From Lachnospiraceae bacterium (GTDB lineage: Bacteria; Bacillota; Clostridia; Lachnospirales; Lachnospiraceae), in the NCBI GenBank assembly GCA_910575105.1, contig CAJTDK010000015.1, positions 1 through 64,000 of the forward strand: a stretch of 64,000 nt of DNA. Reading direction: 5' to 3'. Both the position numbers and the translations under genes were made by a program. Below the pieces are notes generated by a model. The model did not search any database and had not been told where the DNA came from. It worked only from the letters and a program-made list of their open reading frames with translations. Below, in pieces: positions 26,398 through 33,957 of the stretch (the first letter of the stretch is position 1; each line of letters opens with the position of its first letter).

Positions 26398-27920
26398 CTA
26401 TGCCGCCTCCCATGCTTCCTTTTTAATTGTTACCTGTGTCCCGTCGCGGAAAATAAAGGCCATCCGCTTATCCTCAAATACTGTTACCATATCCACCGTG
26501 GAATACCAAAGCTCCTCGTCAAATTCTGTCACCAGCCCGGCATACTGGCCCATGCGCTCCATGAACATCTGGATTTTGACCTTCTTGGCATTGCGCTCCA
26601 AGCAGATGTCCTCAATTTCAGCCAGCCGGTTCCGGGCCTTTTCAAAGCGGGCGCAGTAGCCTTCATATTTGCGCTGGTATTCTTCCTGATCCTGCGCCTT
26701 ATGCGCATTTTCGGAAATGGCCTTTTTTATCAGCTCTGTTACCACGTCGGCCTCGTTCTGTAATTCCCCGCGTTCTGCGTCAAGGTCGGAGGTATCGGTA
26801 AGGGCCTCGATCACCTCGTTATATGCCGCCATTATTTCTGCCCGGTCATGCAGGACGGCATTGAAGGCGGAAAGGAAAGCCGCTTTGATCTCCGCTTCTG
26901 TTAAATGGGGCGTATGGCAATGTCCGCCCTTATATTTGTTGTTACATTGCCAGATCAGGCGGCGGTACTCGGTGTTGGAATCCCATATTTTACTGCCATA
27001 CTGGCCGCCACATTCCCCGCAGAAAATTTTCCCGCTGAAAGGATGGACGCTGCTCGTCCAGTGGCCGTCGGTCTTGCGCTGTTTCCATTCATACTGCACA
27101 AGGTCAAATACTTCCGGCGGAATGATGGCCGGATGGCTGTTCTCTACATAATACTGCGGCACCTCGCCCTCATTGACCTTTACCTTCTTGCTGAGAAAAT
27201 CCACCGTGAATTTTTTCTGCAGGCGGGCATCGCCCTTGTATTTCTCATTCGTGAGAATACTTTCCACGGTCTTACTCCGCCAGATAGTTTTCCCTCCCGG
27301 TGTTGGGATACCCTCGCCGGTCAGATAGGCAGCGATTGCAGAGGGAGATTTCCCATAAAGGAACAGCCGGAAAATAAGCTGCACAATCTGCGCTTCTTTT
27401 TCAATGATCTCCGGCAGGCCGTTTTCGCCCCGTTTATATCCGAGGAACCGGCCATAGGGCAGGCTTACTTTCCCGTCGGCAAAGCGCTTGCGCTGGCCCC
27501 ATGTCACATTCTCAGAAATGGAGCGGCTTTCTTCCTGCGCCAGCGAGGACATGATGGTAATAAGCAGCTCGCCTTTGCCGTCAAGGGTATGGATATTTTC
27601 TTTCTCAAAAAATACCTCAATTCCTTTTTCTTTGAGCTTCCGTACAGTGGTTAAGGTATCCACCGTATTGCGGGCAAACCGGCTGATCGACTTGGTAATG
27701 ATAAGGTCAATTTTTCCGGCCAGTGCGTCGGCCACCATGCGGTTAAAGCCTTCGCGCTTTTTGGTATTCGTTGCGGAAATGCCCTCGTCGGTATAGACCG
27801 CCACAAATTCCCATTCTTCCTTTGACTGGATATAGCGGGTATAATAGTCCACCTGCGCCTCATAGCTGGTAAGCTGTTCTTCATTGTTGGTGGATACACG
27901 GGCATAGAATTTCCTTCTGT
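26398..27920 (-). pseudogene. Large serine recombinase, start codon lost at a junction
   Basis: About 500 residues of a large serine integrase are readable. The catalytic region begins RRKFYARVSTNNEEQ (active-site serine in RVST), followed by TDEGISATNTKKREGFNRM, SISRFARNTVDTL, the recombinase domain, a zinc ribbon (CGECGGQYG ... CNNKYKGGHC) and a coiled coil. In frame, however, the first usable start (GTG, 27852) lies after the active-site serine. Upstream the frame is closed by TAA just beyond 27960 with no ATG, GTG or TTG between. The sequence there belongs to a lipoprotein gene. The recombinase has thus lost its first residues by a deletion or recombination at about 27910-27930. Confidence 0.8.
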
Positions 27921-28142
27921 ATTGCTGTCGGAATCGGTGTCTGCTTCTTCCTGCTGTGCGTTATCGGCGGAAGCTACTTCATCTGCCGGAACCGTATTCA
28001 AACCAGTGTCATTTTCCTTTTCCGATATTTCCAACGTGCTTTCTGCTTCCTGCTGTGTGGTGTTTCCAGAAGCACTGTTCCCACAGGCAGTAAGAGAAAA
28101 TGCCATAATTCCAATCATCATAAACGAAAGTATTTTTTTCAT
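27912..28142 (-). pseudogene. Flavodoxin-like lipoprotein, N-terminal fragment
   Basis: ATG 28142 follows AGGAGGTG. The product MKKILSFMMIGIMAFSLTACGNSASGN has a lipoprotein signal with the lipobox cysteine at about residue 20. An acidic, Gln/Glu-rich linker follows, as seen in front of secreted flavodoxin domains. The expected flavodoxin core never appears: after about 77 residues the frame enters the recombinase sequence. Its neighbours (acetyltransferase, MATE, aldo/keto reductase) are the usual companions of such flavodoxins, which supports the identification. Confidence 0.6.
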
Positions 28143-28154
28143 TGCAGGCACCTC

Positions 28155-28665
28155 CTACATTTCTAATTTGCGGATTACCCGTGCTGGATTTCCAGCAACC
28201 ACAGTATTTGCCTCTATGTCCTTTGTAACGACAGCTCCGGCGGCAACTACCGCATTTTCGCCGACTGTGACACCGGGCAGAATAACCGCCCTTGCACCAA
28301 TCCACGCATTCTTTTTGATGTGGATTTTCCCGCAGAGCAATACCCAATGGTCTGCAAAATCATGATTTGCTGTAAGCAGTGCCACTTCTGGGCCAATCAT
28401 CACATCATCCTCAATCTCAATGCTCCCTCTCGCCATACAAGTCAGGTTATGATTGATAATTACATTTTTCCCGATTTTAACATTCTTCGCCAAATCAATC
28501 TGCATAGGAGGGAAGATGACGCTTCCCTCCGGCAATGGCGATTCAAAAAGTTCGTCTGTCAGCAGCCGCCCTTCCTCGGAATGAGGTTCGGTCTGGTTGA
28601 TATGAAAGCACAGTTTTCCGCATCTGTGGATTTCGTGGACGGAAGCCTGATACCCGGTTTACTCC
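28155..28665 (-). pseudogene. Hexapeptide-repeat acyltransferase, N-terminally truncated
   Basis: The left-handed beta-helix of a maltose/galactoside O-acetyltransferase-like enzyme is complete: IDLAKNVKIGKNVIINHNL, the catalytic histidine in LLTANHDF, GAVILPGVTVGENAVVAAGAVV, and AGNPARVI near the end. In frame, extra family-like residues extend upstream (EIHRCGKLCFHINQTEP, LLTDELFESPLPEGS) to about 28660. There the sequence becomes a MATE gene in another frame. The normal start is missing. An internal ATG could give at most a 126-residue product, probably inactive. Confidence 0.65.
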
Positions 28666-28950
28666 CTGCTCGTCTTTTTCCCCTAACTTCTTTGATAAAA
28701 TGGAATTGACACCTACTCCGATACCAATACCGACACCAAGCACCAGATACTGTACCGGCATACAGAGGGAAATCGCCGTAAGCGCCGCATCTCCAAGCTG
28801 TGCCACATACATACTGTCTACCAGACCATACAATACCTGCACGAACATAGAAAAGATCAATGGAAGGGACATTTTTCTTAAAAGCTTTCCTACCGGGAGC
28901 GTCCCCATTTCATTCTCCTGCAGGACTGCTGTTTCTGCATTTTTGCTCAT
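28665..28950 (-). pseudogene. MATE efflux protein, N-terminal fragment
   Basis: It starts at ATG 28950 with AGGAGGAAAC upstream. The first 95 or so residues (PVGKLLRKMSLPLIFSMFVQVLYGLVDSMYVAQLGDAAL, then SILSKKLGEKDEQGVNR) are the first two or three helices of a MATE transporter. The frame then slips into acyltransferase DNA and ends after about 40 unrelated residues. It is the counterpart of the truncated acyltransferase: one internal deletion removed the rest of both genes. Confidence 0.75.
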
Positions 28951-28962
28951 AATTGTTTCCTC

Positions 28963-29862
28963 CTAATGAATCCGGTAATTGCCAAACATACGGGCAAGCT
29001 CCGGACTGTCATGTTCAAAAAATAATTCCCTACCGCCCTCCATTTTCTGGATTGCAGTCATATCATCCTTTGTCAGCCGGAAATCCCACACATCATAATT
29101 TTCTCTGATACGGGAAGGCTTCGAGGATTTCGGAACCACCGCAACACCACGCTCTATGTTCCATCTTAAAATAACCTGTGCCGGAGTTTTTCCGTATTTC
29201 TGCCCTATGTCGGCCAGCACCTTATCCCGGAAAATATTATTACGCCCCTCCGCAAACGGAGCCCACCCTTCCGGCTGGACACCGAGGTTTTTCATTTCCT
29301 GCACCGCTTTTTCCTGACTGTAAAAAGGGTGTATTTCCACTTGATTCACATGAGGCGTGATCCGGTTGTGCATGGATAAATCCACAAGCCTGCCGCTGTT
29401 TAAGTTTGATACACCGATTGCTCGAACCTTTCCCTCCTCATAAAGTTTTTCCATTGCCCTCCATGCGCCGTAAATATCGCCAAGCGGCTGGTGGATCAGA
29501 AACAGGTCTACATATTCAAGACCGAGATTTCTAAGGGACTGTTCATAAGCTGCCTTTGCGTGCCTTTCGTCTGCGTCCTGCACCCAAAGTTTGGTGGTGA
29601 TAAACAGCTTTTCTCTATCTATCCCGCTATCCCTGATTCCTTTACCCACCGCAGCCTCATTCCCATAAATTGCTGCCGTGTCAATCATCCGATACCCTGC
29701 GTCCACCGCTTCACAGATTGCCCGGACACATTCATTCCCGTGCATGTGCATCACGCCCAAGCCAATCATAGGCATCTGTATGCCATTGCTTAATATGGTA
29801 AATTCTTTTGTTTCCGCTTTATGATCTTCCTTTGGAAGATGATTTCCGAAGATATTTTTCAA
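28963..29862 (-). CDS. Aldo/keto reductase
   Basis: This NADPH-dependent carbonyl reductase of the AKR superfamily has about 299 residues. The catalytic tetrad is visible: Asp and Tyr in DTAAIYGNE, Lys in TTKLWV and His in LIHQPLGD. The cofactor-binding KSSKPSRIREN is near the C-terminus. TTG 29862 is chosen because GGAGG lies eight bases before it. A longer reading from 29916 has no ribosome site. It leads the minus-strand operon, now decayed behind it (MATE, acyltransferase, flavodoxin), and is divergent from a TetR-type gene. Confidence 0.88.
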   Translation of the reverse strand: MKNIFGNHLPKEDHKAETKEFTILSNGIQMPMIGLGVMHMHGNECVRAICEAVDAGYRMIDTAAIYGNEAAVGKGIRDSGIDREKLFITTKLWVQDADERHAKAAYEQSLRNLGLEYVDLFLIHQPLGDIYGAWRAMEKLYEEGKVRAIGVSNLNSGRLVDLSMHNRITPHVNQVEIHPFYSQEKAVQEMKNLGVQPEGWAPFAEGRNNIFRDKVLADIGQKYGKTPAQVILRWNIERGVAVVPKSSKPSRIRENYDVWDFRLTKDDMTAIQKMEGGRELFFEHDSPELARMFGNYRIH

Positions 29863-30051
29863 GAACGTCGCCTCCTTGACTTTTTCTTGCAACTGTGTTA
29901 CTATTTCATTGTGCAACTTAGGTTGCTTATTTCTTATAAAAGCATTATATCTTTTGTCGGAAACAAAAACAACGGGCAGTATTTATAAAAGAGTGGAATA
30001 TGCCACACTATTTGCAAAAAGGTTGCATATCACAAGATTGGAGGAGAAAAT

Positions 30052-30636
30052 ATGCTATTAAATGGCACAGAAGATTTAAGGGTGCAAAAAACAATAGAAG
30101 CCATTCATAAAACTTTTGAAGAAATGATCTGTGAAATGGACTATGAAAAAATTACAGTCAAAGAACTTTGTGAACGTGCGCGAATCAACAAAAAAACTTT
30201 TTATCGGTACTATGATGTATTAGACGATCTGCTTTCAGAATTACAAAATATAATGACGCGAGAGTATCTTGAGCGAATTGCAGATTATCGAATACCAGAA
30301 GAATTAGACAAGATAAATCGGGAATTTTTTCTATATTCCGTTGAGAAAGGACTGGTATACGAAAAAATCACCTGCAGTGGAAGTTATAACTATATCCGAA
30401 ACAAAATGGTAAATAATGTGATGAGTTCTACATGGGGAAAATCCACATGGCTTCAATTATTAGATACTTACAAGCAAAATATCCTATTAGGGTTTGTGCA
30501 AAGTGCAAGTGTAGAAATGTACCGAAGATGGGTAACTGACGGTAAAAAAATTCCTTTGGAAGAAATTATTGAAATCTCAAATCAGCTCCTATGTGCTGGC
30601 GTGAATGGATTTGTCGAGTATAATATGCCTTTATAA
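30052..30636 (+). CDS. TetR/AcrR-family regulator
   Basis: This 194-residue repressor has an N-terminal helix-turn-helix (EMDYEKITVKELCERARINKKTFYRYYDVLDDLL, residues about 20-60) and a helical ligand domain. GGAGGAGAAAA precedes the ATG. It is divergent from the aldo/keto reductase operon with about 190 bases between, including repeated GTTGC/GCAAC motifs (for example GTGCAACTTAGGTTGC near 29910). It presumably represses that operon. The gene is more AT-rich than its neighbours on the right. Confidence 0.85.
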   Translation: MLLNGTEDLRVQKTIEAIHKTFEEMICEMDYEKITVKELCERARINKKTFYRYYDVLDDLLSELQNIMTREYLERIADYRIPEELDKINREFFLYSVEKGLVYEKITCSGSYNYIRNKMVNNVMSSTWGKSTWLQLLDTYKQNILLGFVQSASVEMYRRWVTDGKKIPLEEIIEISNQLLCAGVNGFVEYNMPL

Positions 30637-30686
30637 GCCTTTAATCAATTTACTTATATTGTTGTGACAAAATTTCTTTGAAAAAA

Positions 30687-30731
30687 GCCTTGTCTTTCCA
30701 CCCAAAATGTGTAAGCTGTCACTCACAAGGC
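30687..30731 (+). promoter_or_regulatory. Conserved hairpin leader, copy 1
   Basis: TGTGTAAGCTGTCACTCACA at 30708-30727 is the core shared by four leaders in this region. Here it lies between GCCTTG (30687) and CAAGGC (30726), which can pair. It precedes the start codon at 30779 by about 50 bases. Confidence 0.65.
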
Positions 30732-30778
30732 AAGCAGCCAGTACAAACACACAAACAAAACGAAAGGTGGAAAACATT

Positions 30779-31480
30779 ATGAAGACAGGAAAAATCACAG
30801 CAAAACTGAGGGACGCGGTTCCGGTATGCCTTATGGTAGAGGGACAGGAAGTAAAACGGTACAAGAACATTGACCTGCCGGATATGCTCAAAGAGGTGGA
30901 AATGCTGGACTTCCATTTCAACGTACCGGAGGACGGAAAAATCACTTTTGAAATCAGCTATGCGCAGGGCGTACTGCCGGAGGTATTCCCGGAGCCGAGG
31001 GCAAAAATGACGCGGGCCGAGAAGGCAGCGGCTAAAGCGGCAGCGAAAGCCGCCGCAGAGCAAGAAGCCGCGGCAGAAGAAAACGCCCCGGCGGCCATGC
31101 CGGAAGCCACGCAGGAAGTAACGGCACTGGCAGAGATAAAGCCCTTCGATATAGCGGCCCTGATCGCGCCACCCACAACCGAGGAAGCTGCACTGGAAGC
31201 AGCGCAGGAAGCCGAAGAAACCACCGAGCAGACGGCGGAAGAATCCGAAGCTGAGGAAACCGGAAGCATGGAAATCCACTACAATGTAACCGGGCCGCGC
31301 AGAAAGGAATTAGCGACCGCAGTAGGGAATTTTATCGGCATGGCTCCGGTATACATGAAAGCCCCGACCTATGGCTTCGCGGTAAGCAATTACATCATTG
31401 ACAAGAACGGAACCCTTACCGGAGAAAACAACAAGGCATTGGTGGAAGCGCTTGCAGAGCAGGGCTTCACCGCCGCATAA
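30779..31480 (+). CDS. Mobile-element protein with C-terminal virulence-related domain
   Basis: This 233-residue protein has an N-terminal beta-rich domain (ITAKLRDAVPVCLMVEGQEVKRYKNID). An Ala/Glu-rich low-complexity linker follows (repeated KAAA units, then long EEA runs, about residues 75-160). The C-terminal domain (MEIHYNVTGPRRKELATAVGNF, YGFAVSNYIIDKNGTLTG) is shared by phage and ICE proteins often labelled virulence-related. Function is unknown. ATG 30779 has GAAAGGTGG upstream; a longer reading from 30707 starts inside the leader and is rejected. It is the first of four genes with the same leader. Confidence 0.65.
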   Translation: MKTGKITAKLRDAVPVCLMVEGQEVKRYKNIDLPDMLKEVEMLDFHFNVPEDGKITFEISYAQGVLPEVFPEPRAKMTRAEKAAAKAAAKAAAEQEAAAEENAPAAMPEATQEVTALAEIKPFDIAALIAPPTTEEAALEAAQEAEETTEQTAEESEAEETGSMEIHYNVTGPRRKELATAVGNFIGMAPVYMKAPTYGFAVSNYIIDKNGTLTGENNKALVEALAEQGFTAA

Positions 31481-31493
31481 GACAGCAATACCG

Positions 31494-31516
31494 GCCCCGC
31501 TTCGGCGGGGCTTTTT
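31494..31516 (+). terminator. Terminator after the first leader-controlled gene
   Basis: GCCCCGC-TTCG-GCGGGGC is followed by TTTTT. The UUCG tetraloop makes it very stable. Confidence 0.9.
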
Positions 31517-31540
31517 GCTGCCCGGATATTCCGGCGAAAA

Positions 31541-31630
31541 TATATTTTAAGCGTTTTAGAGCTTGTCTTTTTCCTAAAAATGTATAAGCTGTCACTCACA
31601 TCAACAATACATATAGTAGGGAGGATACAA
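31541..31630 (+). promoter_or_regulatory. Conserved hairpin leader, copy 2
   Basis: The core TGTATAAGCTGTCACTCACA (31581-31600) differs by one base from the others. An upstream TTTTAAG...GAGCTTG block is shared with copies 3 and 4. AGCTT at about 31559 can pair with AAGCT of the core. The outer arms are weaker than in copies 3 and 4. Confidence 0.65.
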
Positions 31631-31912
31631 ATGGGAAGTAAGTGTAAATTCTATGAATTGGATTTAGAGGCGCAGAAAAAAGCCGAAGAAATGGACGCTT
31701 GGCTGCCAGAATGGTTCAAGGCAGAAGAAGCCGCTTATCTCGACTACATGGAAACACAGGCAGAAGAAAATGATCCCCTTTCAAACTGTGGGCCTTTCTG
31801 TAAATTTCTCAAATCCGGCAAAGGTTATCCGGGCGAATATGTATATTATTGCTGCGCCGAAGGAAACGAACATATTATTGATGTAGACTTCAATGAATCG
31901 GAAATAATCTAA
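31631..31912 (+). CDS. Small acidic protein of the leader-controlled set
   Basis: This 93-residue, strongly acidic protein starts MGSKCKFYELDLEAQKKAEE. It has many Glu/Asp, aromatic residues and five cysteines (CGPFC, YYCC). It is preceded by GGGAGG. Family not recognised. High negative charge in a small mobile-element protein could mean DNA mimicry, but this is only a suggestion. It has its own leader and its own terminator. Confidence 0.6.
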   Translation: MGSKCKFYELDLEAQKKAEEMDAWLPEWFKAEEAAYLDYMETQAEENDPLSNCGPFCKFLKSGKGYPGEYVYYCCAEGNEHIIDVDFNESEII

Positions 31913-31914
31913 AC

Positions 31915-31940
31915 AAATCCCCGCTTCGGCGGGGATTTTT
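31915..31940 (+). terminator. Terminator after the second leader-controlled gene
   Basis: AATCCCCGC-TTCG-GCGGGGATT is followed by TTT. Confidence 0.9.
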
Positions 31941-31958
31941 CGTTCCCAGCCATAGAAA

Positions 31959-32042
31959 AAAGATATGTTTTAAGCATTTTAGAGCTTGCTTTTTCAACCG
32001 CGGTGTGTAAGCTGTCACTCACAGAAAACAAAACATATCTTT
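31959..32042 (+). promoter_or_regulatory. Conserved hairpin leader, copy 3
   Basis: AAAGATATGTTTT (31959-31971) and AAAACATATCTTT (32030-32042) are a perfect 13-base inverted repeat enclosing the leader. Inside, AGCTT (31983-31987) can pair with AAGCT (32009-32013) of the core TGTGTAAGCTGTCACTCACA (32004-32023). The outer right arm runs straight into the ribosome site AAGGAGG, so folding could also hide or expose translation. Confidence 0.75.
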
Positions 32043-32057
32043 AAGGAGGCCCACACA

Positions 32058-32561
32058 ATGGCAAACTATTCTATTGAAATACAGCGCAACAATGTAACCC
32101 TTGCACAATTTCTCCGGTATGTCCGGCAGCAATGCGAAAAGAAAGGCATCTATATGGAGATTGACCGGGAGGAATTTGAAAACCCGTACCGCCCTGAAAG
32201 TTCCAGCTACACCGTAATCGACGGTCAGAAAAAATGCCATTTTGCGGGATACAGGACAGTGATAAACCACCGGCACAAAATTGCCAGTTATCAGACCTCG
32301 CAGGGCTTTACGAGATACTATTATACCGACGAGTTGGAAGCATACGAAGAAACCCAGCTATATCACAATGACTGGACGGAGGACGGAACCGACGCGCCAT
32401 GCCGGGCGGAAACCTGCAGAACCTTCGCCTATGATTTTCAGACCTATATCCTCAACCATGACGGCTCCATGTATAACGAAATCTGCGAGTTTACCTTTGA
32501 CGACGAGAAAACAGGCCACGGGTATTATTATCAGGCAAACCGCGACAGCGAGAATGAATAG
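32058..32561 (+). CDS. Unknown protein of the leader-controlled set
   Basis: This 167-residue soluble protein (MANYSIEIQRNNVTLAQFLRYVRQQCEKKG...) is rich in Tyr, Asp and Glu. It has stretches such as YRPESSSYTVIDGQKKCHFAGYRTV and a strongly acidic second half (TDELEAYEETQLYHNDWTEDGTDAP, FTFDDEKTGHGYYY). No catalytic motif or membrane segment is evident. It has AAGGAGG nine bases before the ATG, its own leader and its own terminator. Family not recognised. Confidence 0.6.
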   Translation: MANYSIEIQRNNVTLAQFLRYVRQQCEKKGIYMEIDREEFENPYRPESSSYTVIDGQKKCHFAGYRTVINHRHKIASYQTSQGFTRYYYTDELEAYEETQLYHNDWTEDGTDAPCRAETCRTFAYDFQTYILNHDGSMYNEICEFTFDDEKTGHGYYYQANRDSENE

Positions 32562-32569
32562 GGAAAGCG

Positions 32570-32591
32570 GCCCTGCTCCGGCGGGGCTTTT
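32570..32591 (+). terminator. Terminator after the third leader-controlled gene
   Basis: GCCCTGC-TCCG-GCGGGGC (one G-T pair) is followed by TTTT. Confidence 0.85.
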
Positions 32592-32608
32592 GCGTCCCCG
32601 ACCATAAA

Positions 32609-32691
32609 AAAGATATGTTTTAAGACCTTTTGAGCTTGCTTTTCTACCCGTAGTGTGTAAGCTGTCACTCACAGAAATAAAACATATCTTT
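32609..32691 (+). promoter_or_regulatory. Conserved hairpin leader, copy 4
   Basis: The outer arms are the same as copy 3: AAAGATATGTTTT (32609-32621) and AAAACATATCTTT (32679-32691). The core TGTGTAAGCTGTCACTCACA is at 32654-32673 and the inner AGCTT/AAGCT pair is kept. The loop bases differ from copy 3, which suggests the paired arms and core are what is conserved. Confidence 0.75.
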
Positions 32692-32706
32692 AAGGAGGAC
32701 GCGACT

Positions 32707-33318
32707 ATGCTGCAAATATCTGAAATTGTAAAGAAAACCGAGGAAATGTTCGACCTGTTTAACAAGCATTTCTATGATAATGAATTAACCCGCCCGGCCA
32801 TCACCGTATCCCCGGATGGCGGGCGTGGCGCATACGGCTGGTGCAGTATCAATGAAATCTGGAACGCCAGCGGCGAAAAGTACCGGGAGATCAACCTTTG
32901 CGCTGAATACCTTGACCGGCCCATCTTCGAGCTGGCGGCCACCCTCTTACATGAAATGGCCCACCTTTACAATCTGGTGCATGACATTCAGGACGTAAGC
33001 AACAACGGCTATTATCACAATATGAAATTTAAGGCCACCGCCGAGGCCCACGGCCTGTATATTGAAAAGCACCAGAAATACGGCTGGACGGTAACAACGC
33101 TGGCCCCGGAGGCGGAGGCATGGATCAAAGAAACCATAGGCGAGGCCGGTATCAACGCAAGCCGCCTGCAGGAGCTGGGAACGAGCAAAGGCGGGAGCAA
33201 GAAATCCAAGAACCGCAGTATCAAATATGTCTGCCCCTGCTGCGGCACCATTATCCGGGCAACGCGCGAGGTCAATGTAATCTGTGGGGATTGCGGAGAG
33301 CCTTTCGAGAAGGCATAA
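32707..33318 (+). CDS. SprT-like zinc metalloprotease
   Basis: This 203-residue SprT-like protein has the gluzincin motif HEMAH at residues 82-86 (ATLLHEMAHLYNLVH). A distal histidine lies in YYHNMKFKATAEAHG, and the C-terminal zinc ribbon is YVCPCCGTIIRATREVNVICGDCGEPF. In eukaryotes the relative SPRTN cleaves DNA-protein crosslinks; in mobile elements the role is unproved. AAGGAGG precedes the ATG. It is the last of the four leader-controlled genes and ends at a strong hairpin. Confidence 0.82.
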   Translation: MLQISEIVKKTEEMFDLFNKHFYDNELTRPAITVSPDGGRGAYGWCSINEIWNASGEKYREINLCAEYLDRPIFELAATLLHEMAHLYNLVHDIQDVSNNGYYHNMKFKATAEAHGLYIEKHQKYGWTVTTLAPEAEAWIKETIGEAGINASRLQELGTSKGGSKKSKNRSIKYVCPCCGTIIRATREVNVICGDCGEPFEKA

Positions 33319-33327
33319 AAACCTAAG

Positions 33328-33349
33328 GCGGAGGCCGCAAGGCTTCCGC
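33328..33349 (+). terminator. Hairpin after the SprT-like gene
   Basis: GCGGAGGCC-GCAA-GGCTTCCGC forms nine pairs (one G-T). No clear T-run follows at once, so termination may be imperfect. Confidence 0.6.
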
Positions 33350-33880
33350 TAAATTGTTCTTATACTTTTTAGCGGGAAACTTTTCAGCTTCTGCCTATTT
33401 GAAAAGGTGTTCAAATTCAAAGCTCATAATGCCAGCCGCCAAACAATTAAAGAGAAATCCCGGCTTTATTCTTATTACGGTGAACCTTCTCAAACAAGAG
33501 AAATCCCCGAAAGCGCCTGAAATAGCGTATTTCCGGGGATAGATGCGAAAACAGCCCTTCAAATTCAGAGGCTATTTTTCTATTAAAGTTTGTTCCTTGA
33601 TATGGTGTAAAAATGGTGTAGAAAACAGGAGAGTTACTGTTCTAAGGGTACATCCGCAGACAGAGGCCGCGCTGGCGCGGCCTTTGTTTTTTTCTGGCAG
33701 GATGGAGCACTAGTACAGCCAAAATTAATTGGCAGTTTGGCTTGCCTGTTTTCCTGATAGCACTACTCCCCAAGTCCTGACATAGCTACCGCTACGCCTG
33801 CGTTTGTGAAGCAGCACTCTCAGAAAAATATTCTGCGCCAAACTATCCAAAACTTAGTTTTCGCTGTATTAGGGACAGAC
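33350..33880. other. Gene-poor spacer, probable edge of the island
   Basis: No convincing coding region is seen; one 62-codon frame at 33354 has no ribosome site and odd composition. A terminator-like stem sits at 33664-33690 (AGGCCGCGC/GCGCGGCCT then a long T-run). A short repeated phrase, ATGGTGTA, occurs twice near 33602-33620. Chromosomal genes with a different look begin after this stretch, so the right edge of the mobile island is probably here. Confidence 0.4.
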
Positions 33881-33937
33881 TTGACATTTTTGTCTTACAA
33901 GTGTAAGATGGAAAGAACTTGAAATCCTACACATGTA
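33881..33937 (+). promoter_or_regulatory. Promoter with two BlaI-type operators
   Basis: TTGACA (33881-33886), a 17-base spacer and TAAGAT (33904-33909) form a promoter. TACAAGTGTA (33896-33905) overlaps the -10 and TACACATGTA (33928-33937) follows the start site. Both are perfect matches to the BlaI/MecI operator TACANNTGTA, and the first extends to a 14-base palindrome. Confidence 0.85.
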
Positions 33938-33957
33938 AGAAAAAAGGAGGAACATGG

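Noticed and set aside
30687-32691. CRISPR array suggested by regularly recurring 20-base motif
   Set aside because: Copies are 300-870 bases apart, each sits in front of a gene, and there are no uniform spacers.
33354-33542. 62-codon plus-strand frame after the SprT-like gene
   Set aside because: It begins inside hairpin sequence, has no ribosome site, and its translation has no family features.
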